DNA of 5,421 nucleotides from Phycisphaerae bacterium (GTDB taxonomy: Bacteria > Planctomycetota > Phycisphaerae > UBA1845 > Fen-1342). Under the pieces are notes generated by a model. That model saw only the letters and a program-made list of their open reading frames with translations, searched no databases and was not told the origin of the DNA. Shown here piece after piece: positions 1 through 4,467 of this stretch. The translations under genes and the position numbers were made by a program. How positions within the stretch are numbered: the stretch's first letter is position 1; every line of letters begins with the position of its first letter. The stretch spans positions 1 through 5,421 of the forward strand of contig JAFGRR010000314.1 in NCBI GenBank assembly GCA_016935035.1, given 5' to 3'.

Positions 1-113
1 ACGTTGCGGCCGCGCGGGCCGAGCGTCACCTTGACGGCCCGGGCCAGTTGCCGCACACCACGGCGGATGGCCTCGCGGGCTTCCATGTCATATGCAATCT
101 GCTTCGCTGGCAT
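1..113 (-). CDS. groEL: Chaperonin GroEL (60 kDa subunit), N-terminal fragment
   Basis: Only the first 37 codons lie in the window; the gene continues past the left edge. The translation starts MPAKQIAYDMEAREA and includes the GroEL-typical segment VKVTLGPRGRNV, which lies next to the ATP pocket in the family. GroEL forms the cytoplasmic double-ring ATP-driven folding chamber and works with the GroES lid. The ATG at 113 is preceded by an AGGAG ribosome-binding site about 7 nt upstream, which fixes the start. The gene lies 175 bp downstream of groES on the same strand, so co-transcription is likely. The gap is wide for this pair and is filled by REP-like palindromes. Identification is firm from the motif and the position after groES; nothing can be said about the rest of the protein. 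Confidence 0.95.
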   Translation of the reverse strand, partial: MPAKQIAYDMEAREAIRRGVRQLARAVKVTLGPRGRN

Positions 114-156
114 TGACGTCTCCTGCGGTAGCTTGTTTCCGTAAGTCGCACCAAGC

Positions 157-171
157 CCGAGGCTCGGCTAC
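157..171 (-). repeat. REP-like unit A (GTAG plus short palindrome)
   Basis: On the minus strand GTAG (171-168) is followed directly by the palindrome CCGAGCCTCGG (167-157). It lies back to back with unit B: their two GTAG tetranucleotides are separated by 4 bp (CTAC-GCAT-GTAG at 168-179). The arms are only 5 bp with a 1-nt centre, so this is the weakest of the three units and could be chance in GC-rich DNA. Confidence 0.4.
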
Positions 172-175
172 GCAT

Positions 176-200
176 GTAGCGGCCGACGTCTCGTCGGCCG
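176..200 (+). repeat. REP-like unit B (GTAG plus 8-bp hairpin)
   Basis: GTAG (176-179) is directly followed by a perfect hairpin with arms CGGCCGAC (180-187) and GTCGGCCG (193-200) around the loop GTCTC. A GTAG or GGAG tetranucleotide abutting a palindrome is the known layout of bacterial REP sequences mobilised by RAYT (TnpA-REP) transposases. It faces unit C in inverted orientation, so the pair resembles a BIME. The family assignment is inferred from layout only; no RAYT gene is visible here. Confidence 0.6.
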
Positions 201-243
201 TCTTCGCTATGTCGTTGACCATCCCAGAGAATCGGTGGCCAAA

Positions 244-269
244 CGTCAGGCGCGGAGGCCTGACGCTAC
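244..269 (-). repeat. REP-like unit C (GTAG plus 8-bp hairpin)
   Basis: On the minus strand GTAG (269-266) is followed at once by arms CGTCAGGC (265-258) and GCCTGACG (251-244) around the loop CTCCGC. It has the same layout as unit B but a different stem sequence. Units B and C are inverted, giving the outer ends TGTAGCG (175-181) and CGCTACA (264-270), with 43 bp between the hairpins. In the groES-groEL mRNA this hairpin forms about 20 nt after the groES stop, where it could protect the upstream message or dampen read-through. It lacks a U tract, so it is not an intrinsic terminator. Confidence 0.6.
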
Positions 270-288
270 AGTTTTGTCGCGCCTCGCG

Positions 289-585
289 CTATTCCAGCAC
301 AGCGAGAATGTCGCTCTCGTCCATGATGATCATCTCTTCGCCCGAGACCTTGACCTCGGTACCGGCGTAGCTGGTGAAGAGAACCTCGTCCCCCGCCTTT
401 ACTTGCAGTGCCTGACGCTTGCCGCTATCGAGCAGCTTGCCATCGCCGACGCTCAGAACCTTGCCGCGCTTGGGCTTTTCCTTGGCCGAATCCGGCAGGA
501 CGATACCGCCGGCGGTCACCTCTTCCGCGTCCATGCGTTTGATCAGCACCTTGTCCCCGAGCGGACGAATCCCAACCTTCGCCAT
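289..585 (-). CDS. groES: Co-chaperonin GroES (10 kDa)
   Basis: The 98-residue product has normal GroES length. It begins MAKVGIRPLGDKVLIKR and carries the mobile loop around residues 19-33, with the GroEL-contacting hydrophobic triplet IVL at 28-30 in the context TAGGIVLPDSAKEKP. Residues 70-97 hold the conserved YAGTEVKVSGEEMIIM and the C-terminal ESDILAVLE. GroES caps the GroEL chamber as a heptameric lid in the cytoplasm. The ATG at 585 has an AAGGAG site 6 nt upstream (597-592). A consensus sigma-54 promoter lies about 100 bp upstream, and groEL follows on the same strand. No key residue is missing. Confidence 0.97.
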   Translation of the reverse strand: MAKVGIRPLGDKVLIKRMDAEEVTAGGIVLPDSAKEKPKRGKVLSVGDGKLLDSGKRQALQVKAGDEVLFTSYAGTEVKVSGEEMIIMDESDILAVLE

Positions 586-599
586 GCTTGACTCCTTAC

Positions 600-619
600 G
601 CTACCGAATCTGGTGTAGC
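600..619 (-). promoter_or_regulatory. Small leader hairpin just before the groES ribosome-binding site
   Basis: In the groES leader GCTAC (619-615) can pair with GTAGC (604-600) around a 10-nt loop. The stem ends 2 nt before the AAGGAG site. A short stem here could affect translation initiation, as leader structures do in some heat-shock genes. With only 5 bp it may equally be incidental. Confidence 0.25.
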
Positions 620-682
620 TTCCTATTGCTCAGCCGCCACTCCGTGGATCGCGGCGGGCGTACCAAAACGTGACTGATCTTG

Positions 683-698
683 TGCAAAAGCCGTGCCA
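683..698 (-). promoter_or_regulatory. Sigma-54 (RpoN) promoter of groES-groEL
   Basis: Read on the minus strand, the site is TGGCACGGCTTTTGCA, which fits the sigma-54 consensus TGGCACG-N4-TTGCA at every position. The -24 GG and -12 GC pairs are correctly 10 bp apart. Transcription would start near 672, giving a leader of about 86 nt before the groES ATG at 585. Sigma-54 promoters need an activator ATPase bound upstream, so groES-groEL would be under signal-dependent control; the activator is not in the window. The site starts 20 bp past the terminator hairpin of the upstream gene, as expected for a separate transcription unit. Confidence 0.8.
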
Positions 699-717
699 GC
701 GTTGCCCCATAAGAAGA

Positions 718-745
718 CTGGCGTGGCAACTTCTTGCCACGCCAG
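718..745 (-). terminator. Intrinsic terminator after the M3 peptidase gene
   Basis: A perfect 12-bp stem (745-734 with 729-718, arm CTGGCGTGGCAA) closes a 4-nt loop, GAAG on the minus strand. It is followed there by TCTTCTTAT, a moderately U-rich tail. It lies 116 bp after the M3 stop codon and just ahead of the sigma-54 promoter, so it would insulate groES from upstream transcription. The plus strand has no gene to terminate and no U tract on that side. Confidence 0.8.
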
Positions 746-861
746 CGGTTACGTCCGTCCACCCAGCGGCCGCCCCGGCCACCGCCCGTCGCCGGCCATG
801 CTGTCACGGCAGTAGCTGGCGGACACGACTGTCAAAGCGGCAGGCCCCGCCAGCAACCGGC

Positions 862-2916
862 TTACTTGCCGGCCTTAAGACCCAGCGACTCCAGAAACGG
901 CCCCATCTCCGGCGGCCGGCCCAGGTAGTCCTCGAGCATCTTCATCTCGTCCATCGTCCCGCCGCGAGCCAGGATCTTCTTGCGAAACTCCATGCCCGCC
1001 TCCGGATTCAGCATGCCCTGCGACCGAACCTTGGCGGCGACGTCGTGCGCGTAAACGAGCCCCCACAGGTAGCTGTAGTAACCCGCCTGATAGCCCAGCA
1101 GGTGCCCGAAGCCCGCCTCGAAGAACGTGTTCGGCGCCGAAGTGAACAGCGTCACCTCGCCGTACGTGTCAGCCCCGACCTTCGTCGTGTCCACCACACC
1201 ATCATTGACCGTGTGATAGCGCATGTCGGTCATGCCCAGCCAGATCTGAGCCAGGTTCTTCATGCCCGAGCAGAAATTCCGCGCGCTGATCATCGAATCG
1301 ATCAACTCGTCCGGCAGCGGCTCGCCGTCCTTGTAGTGCCGCGTGTAGTGCTTCAGGATGTCGCGGTCCCAGGCCCAGTTCTCGAACATCTGTGACGGCA
1401 TCTCGACGAAGTCGATCGATACGCTCGTCCCCGCGAACTTGTAGTACCGCGCCTCGCTCAGCAGCGAGTGCAGCATGTGCCCTGACTCGTGGAAGAACGT
1501 CACGAGCTGCTCGTGCGTCAATAGCGGCGGAGTACCCTCACCGGCCGTCGAGAAGTTGCAGAGCATCACGATCAACGGCACCTCTTCGTGACCGTCAACC
1601 CACGTCTTGCGCGGCACCGCCCCCCAGCACCACGCCCCCTGGTCCTTCGCCTCGCGCGGGAACAGGTCGAAGTACACGTGCCCCATCAGCTTCTGCGTCG
1701 CCTTGTCATACACGCCGTAGAGCTTCACGTCCTTGTGCCAGAACGGCACCGGCGGATCGGCGGTCTCCGTCTCATCGACCCACTCCAGCCCGTAGAGCTT
1801 GCCGGTGATCTCGAACATCGCGCTCAGTACTGCGTCGAGCGGCAGATACTCACGCACCTTCTCGTTGTCGACGGCGTACTTCTCACGTAGCAGGAGATTC
1901 TCGTAGAACGACTGATCCCACGGGTGAAGCTCGGCATTCGCATCGCCGGTGTGCTCACGCTTGGCCGCCAGCAGCTCGTCATAATCAACGCGAGCCTTCT
2001 GCTTCACCAGCGGTGTAAGCTCCCCGTAGAACTTCCAGACCGTGTCAACGTCCTTGGCCATGTTGGTTTCGAGCGAGTACTGTGCCAAGTTCCCGTAACC
2101 AAGCAGGTGCGCGTAATCCGCCCGCAGTTTTAGAATCTTCTTCAGCACGTCCACGTTGCGCTGCCCCGCCTGACGCCGGCCGGCCAGGTAGATCTTGTGC
2201 CGCGTCGTCTCGTTATCGCAGTTGTTCTGAATTCCAGTGAAGATCGGGTAATCGAGCCGCACGATGTAGATGTCGTCCGACATCTGCGGCTCCAGCGCCT
2301 TGAGAACCTCTTCCGGCACTCCCACCAGCTCTTCCGCCGTCAGGTGCACGCGTGTCGGGTCTTCGTTGATGTTGCGGTCAAACTCGATGCCGAGTTCGCT
2401 GAGCTTATTCTCGATCTCTTTGAGCTGCTCACGCTTCTCGAGCGGCAGGTCCATGCCGCTGCGACGATAGTCGCGCAGCGTGCGCTCGAGATAGCGCGCC
2501 TGCTCGCCTTCAAGCTTGGGATTACTGTCCGCAAAGGCCTTGATCGCGTGATAGAGATCCTCGCGCTTGCTGAACTCCGTGTACCACGCGCTCTCGTCGC
2601 GATTGGCCTGCCAGCCCATGTCACGCTTCGCCGAATCGTCGGACACCGAGGCCATCAGCTCGGTGTACCAGACTTCCTTCTGCAATTGCAGACGCAGGTC
2701 GTCGAGCGCACCGAGCGTATTGTCGAACGTCCGCTGACCATCGGGAACGGCGATGATCGCCTGGACCGCTTTGTCCGCCTGCCGCAGCGCGTCCCCGATC
2801 GGCGAATCCGCCGGTATCTCATAGCTCACCGCCGCCAGCGGTGTCAGCATCGCAGCCAGCGTCAGGGCAACAACCCCGCGCAGCGTCGTTCTCATTGCAC
2901 GTGACTGTGCTAGCAT
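862..2916 (-). CDS. Exported M3-family zinc oligopeptidase
   Basis: The 684-residue product is a metallopeptidase of the M3 family (thimet oligopeptidase, Dcp and OpdA relatives), which cleaves short peptides inside a deep channel. The zinc motif HESGH is at residues 476-480. The third ligand Glu505 (in DFVEMPSQ) lies 29 residues after the first His, the same spacing as in thimet oligopeptidase. The substrate-binding segment FGHLLGYQAGYYSYLW (about 603-618) supplies His605, Tyr609, Tyr613 and Tyr616. The N-terminus has Arg residues (6, 9, 13), a hydrophobic run (14-29) and a likely cleavage site near 29-31, so export to the periplasm is inferred. The start at 2916 is chosen because GGAGGT lies 7 nt upstream; an in-frame ATG at 2985 lacks such support, and the ATG at 2895 has no ribosome-binding site. 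Ser replaces the usual Phe or Leu in HExGH. It lies 146 bp after the hemerythrin-like gene and may share its transcript. The exact subfamily and substrate are not clear. Confidence 0.93.
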   Translation of the reverse strand: MLAQSRAMRTTLRGVVALTLAAMLTPLAAVSYEIPADSPIGDALRQADKAVQAIIAVPDGQRTFDNTLGALDDLRLQLQKEVWYTELMASVSDDSAKRDMGWQANRDESAWYTEFSKREDLYHAIKAFADSNPKLEGEQARYLERTLRDYRRSGMDLPLEKREQLKEIENKLSELGIEFDRNINEDPTRVHLTAEELVGVPEEVLKALEPQMSDDIYIVRLDYPIFTGIQNNCDNETTRHKIYLAGRRQAGQRNVDVLKKILKLRADYAHLLGYGNLAQYSLETNMAKDVDTVWKFYGELTPLVKQKARVDYDELLAAKREHTGDANAELHPWDQSFYENLLLREKYAVDNEKVREYLPLDAVLSAMFEITGKLYGLEWVDETETADPPVPFWHKDVKLYGVYDKATQKLMGHVYFDLFPREAKDQGAWCWGAVPRKTWVDGHEEVPLIVMLCNFSTAGEGTPPLLTHEQLVTFFHESGHMLHSLLSEARYYKFAGTSVSIDFVEMPSQMFENWAWDRDILKHYTRHYKDGEPLPDELIDSMISARNFCSGMKNLAQIWLGMTDMRYHTVNDGVVDTTKVGADTYGEVTLFTSAPNTFFEAGFGHLLGYQAGYYSYLWGLVYAHDVAAKVRSQGMLNPEAGMEFRKKILARGGTMDEMKMLEDYLGRPPEMGPFLESLGLKAGK

Positions 2917-3062
2917 CACCGAGACCTCCAATCCTCTTGTTTCAAGTGGCGATATGCCTGTCTGGATAGCACGGCGCCGCCACACGCCGCCAAGCAGCCA
3001 TTATGGCCGGCGACATGCCAGGCGCAGCGTGAAGGGTACAAGTTGCCACAACCGGGCGCGGC

Positions 3063-3530
3063 TCAGTCGATGCCGCCGATGTCCTGGTTGAATACCAGCA
3101 TCGTGATCATGGCCTCGCGCTGGTTGTTCTGGGCGGTGATGGCCATGAAGCGCTGGATGCGTGCCGAACAGTCCGCGATTAGCAGGCGATCCTCAGGTCG
3201 GACCTGCTCGAGCTCCGTTGCTATCCAATCGGCCATGCGCAGTATCTCTTCGTGCTCGTGCTTGATCCGCCCAACCTGGTCGGTCAGCGTCGGCCGCAGA
3301 TCGAGCACATGCGAGAGATAGCCCCCCGATCGCTTCACGTCATAGTTCAGCTTCAGGTGGGCCTTCAGACGCATGAACGCCTCGCGCAGCCCATGCAGCC
3401 ACTCAGCACAGTCGATCCCCGGCTGACCTACCAGATGCTCCTTGATAACGCGGCTCAGAGCCAGAAGGGCCTTGTGCTGCTCCTGCATCCAGGCAGCCAT
3501 CTCCTGTTCTGATAACTGCTCCTTGCTCAT
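3063..3530 (-). CDS. Hemerythrin-like four-helix protein with degenerate metal ligands
   Basis: The 155-residue, mostly helical product resembles small hemerythrin-like proteins: His19 in helix 1, His58 in the H-x3-x-Y--GGYL segment (58-72), His91/His93 in KHEHEEIL, and the terminal RE...DIGGID (138-155). In functional relatives, as I recall them, a Glu follows the second His by four residues and another His stands near position 135. Here these are Asn62 and Asn135, so a normal di-iron centre is doubtful. The role could be a sensor, scaffold or altered metal binder; no reaction can be assigned. The ATG at 3530 has AAGGAG about 8 nt upstream. The frame stays open to 3689, but the extra 53 residues are Gly/Arg-rich, have no family resemblance and lie ahead of that ribosome-binding site. 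No transmembrane segment or signal peptide is seen. Confidence 0.65.
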   Translation of the reverse strand: MSKEQLSEQEMAAWMQEQHKALLALSRVIKEHLVGQPGIDCAEWLHGLREAFMRLKAHLKLNYDVKRSGGYLSHVLDLRPTLTDQVGRIKHEHEEILRMADWIATELEQVRPEDRLLIADCSARIQRFMAITAQNNQREAMITMLVFNQDIGGID

Positions 3531-3736
3531 GACGGTCTCCTTGCCGGCCAACCGAAACCCGGCCGCGGTTCCAATATAGCCGCAACCCAACCACCTCGCC
3601 ATGGCATGACGCCGTCGGCGGCCGACGCCGATCCCTGCTCCGGGACCGCTTACAGGCGAAATGCGGCCCAACACGTGGAAAAACTCCAAACGCGGTTGAT
3701 TTTGCCGGGGCTCGTGTGATTCTTAGAGTGGACGCC
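3531..3736. other. Non-coding upstream region of the hemerythrin-like gene
   Basis: This is the right-hand control region of the hemerythrin-like gene and also carries the possible plus-strand promoter for the candidate RNA. A perfect inverted repeat, CGTCGGC-G-GCCGACG (3613-3627), could be an operator but is easily formed in GC-rich DNA. On the minus strand TATATT (3578-3573) could be a -10 box about 43 bp before the start codon, though no convincing -35 box stands ahead of it. No protein gene is seen. Confidence 0.35.
3702..3729 (+). promoter_or_regulatory. Weak sigma-70-type promoter for the candidate RNA
   Basis: TTGCCG (3702-3707) and TAGAGT (3724-3729) are separated by 16 bp, each matching the consensus at four of six positions. 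An overlapping TTGATT (3696-3701) is an alternative -35. Transcription would begin near 3737. The match alone is poor; its only support is the structured, T-tailed element downstream. Confidence 0.25.
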
Positions 3737-3900
3737 TATGGCGGAATGGAGAGTTACCAAACCAGAACTGTTACCGAGGAAGGGGTCTTGCGCGGGGGTG
3801 GATTGAAGCAGCCGTGTGTGGGCCGCAGCCAGTGGAATCCCGGGCGACTATCGCCCGTCTGCCTATGGGATTCTTGATTGCCGGTTGCGGCTCGGTTTTT
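3737..3900 (+). ncRNA. Candidate structured non-coding RNA of unknown class
   Basis: Four nested helices can form on the plus strand: ACCGAG 3773-3778 with CTCGGT 3891-3896; CCGCAGCC 3823-3830 with GGTTGCGG 3883-3890 (one G-U pair); GAATCCC 3835-3841 with GGGATTC 3867-3873; and GGGCGA 3842-3847 with TCGCCC 3851-3856 around the loop CTA. The structure ends at TTTTT (3896-3900), like a factor-independent terminator. The 5' part holds GTTACC twice (3753-3758 and 3770-3775) and the short hairpin CGCC-TAT-GGCG (3733-3743). A second GCAGCC near 3808-3813 could compete for GGTTGC. I do not recognise 6S, SRP, tmRNA, RNase P or a riboswitch. The 5' end is a guess, and read on the minus strand the helices have no U tract. 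It lies between the PilZ and hemerythrin-like genes, antisense to any read-through from PilZ. Confidence 0.4.
3823..3900 (+). terminator. Terminator-like long hairpin with T5 tail
   Basis: The 3' half of the candidate RNA is a long interrupted hairpin: CCGCAGCC/GGTTGCGG outside, then GAATCCC/GGGATTC, then GGGCGA/TCGCCC. It is followed by CTCGG and five Ts. The 5-nt gap between the outer stem and the T run can be closed by pairing CTCGG with CCGAG at 3774-3778. There is no plus-strand protein gene upstream, so it would serve a small RNA. Confidence 0.4.
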
Positions 3901-3935
3901 AGGCCCACCAACCCCGAAAACCGGGCGACCGCCAG

Positions 3936-4319
3936 TTATTCGTCAGCCGCGAACCTGAGCTGAATACCGATCTTGTATGCGGCGAGCGTCTGCGTGCAGT
4001 GGACGACGCGCCCGTTCAAAACCACCGCGCTGGGGCCGAGTTGCAGCTCCACCCGAACGTCGGTGTCCTCGCGTACACGCTCGCGACCACGTAGCGTCAG
4101 CCCACCTATCGACACCTGCGTCAGCAGCACCATGGACTCACACGGCAGACCGCCGGATTTCTTGTACGCAAGCCGGGCGTGCAGCATGGCCGTCACGCCG
4201 TGTCGTGGTGCCCGCCGGCGGAGCGGGTCATCCTGGGCATATGGGACCATGCGATGCAGCACGTCTCGCCACTGGTCCAAGGTGAGACCGTTCGAGTCCT
4301 GTGTGTGTGCCGTGCCCAT
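3936..4319 (-). CDS. PilZ-domain protein (putative c-di-GMP effector)
   Basis: The 127-residue single-domain product shows the PilZ pattern: RRRAPRH at 34-40, containing R-x3-R (Arg35, Arg39), then the second loop QVSIGG at 68-73, then the barrel strands VVLNGRVVHC (99-108) and YKIGIQLRF (115-123). PilZ domains bind cyclic di-GMP through the RxxxR and (D/N)xSxxG motifs and control motility, exopolysaccharide or adhesion. Here Gln68 replaces the usual Asp or Asn while Ser70 and Gly73 remain, so binding is plausible but unproven. The first 33 residues are a short helical N-terminus without a recognised domain; no signal peptide or membrane segment is seen. The ATG at 4319 has only a weak GGA-type ribosome-binding site about 11 nt upstream. 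It stands apart from its neighbours (148 bp after glnA, 405 bp before the hemerythrin-like gene), so no partner is implied. Confidence 0.88.
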   Translation of the reverse strand: MGTAHTQDSNGLTLDQWRDVLHRMVPYAQDDPLRRRAPRHGVTAMLHARLAYKKSGGLPCESMVLLTQVSIGGLTLRGRERVREDTDVRVELQLGPSAVVLNGRVVHCTQTLAAYKIGIQLRFAADE

Positions 4320-4467
4320 ATGATATGTCGTCCGTGCTAGAAGGCCCTGTGCGTTCTTCCATTCGGCTGATTCCGAGCCACGGTTAAAAGTAATCCGGGT
4401 ACCACGCCGCCGCGAGCCGGAGAGGCGTCCCTATCGGGCCTATGCTGGTCACATGGTCATACGGGCA

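Noticed and set aside
92..370. Plus-strand open frame across the groES-groEL gap
   Set aside because: It overlaps groEL, groES and the REP-like palindromes and has no coding signature.
586..745. CIRCE (HrcA) operator upstream of groES
   Set aside because: No TTAGCACTC-N9-GAGTGCTAA or close variant was found on either strand.
670..1395. Plus-strand open frame of 241 codons overlapping the M3 gene and the groES upstream region
   Set aside because: It is Arg/His/Val-rich without family features, overlaps the clear M3 reading frame, and arises from high-GC third positions on the opposite strand.
2197..2904. Plus-strand open frame of 235 codons opposite the M3 N-terminal half
   Set aside because: It is the antisense shadow of a well-supported gene, with no ribosome-binding site or recognisable motif.
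2917..2985. Longer start (ATG at 2985) for the M3 peptidase
   Set aside because: It would put 23 non-signal residues before the signal peptide and bypass the GGAGGT site that suits the ATG at 2916.
2997..3007. Palindrome GCCAT-T-ATGGC between the hemerythrin-like and M3 genes
   Set aside because: At 5 bp per arm with a 1-nt centre and no matching promoter beside it, it is too short to call an operator.
3531..3689. N-terminal extension of 53 residues on the hemerythrin-like protein
   Set aside because: The sequence is Gly/Arg-rich with no family resemblance, and a good AAGGAG site precedes the ATG at 3530.
3790..3830. SRP (4.5S) RNA-like GAAGCAGCC motif in the candidate RNA
   Set aside because: The GGAA tetraloop and the paired flanks of SRP domain IV are absent, so the match is limited to a short string.
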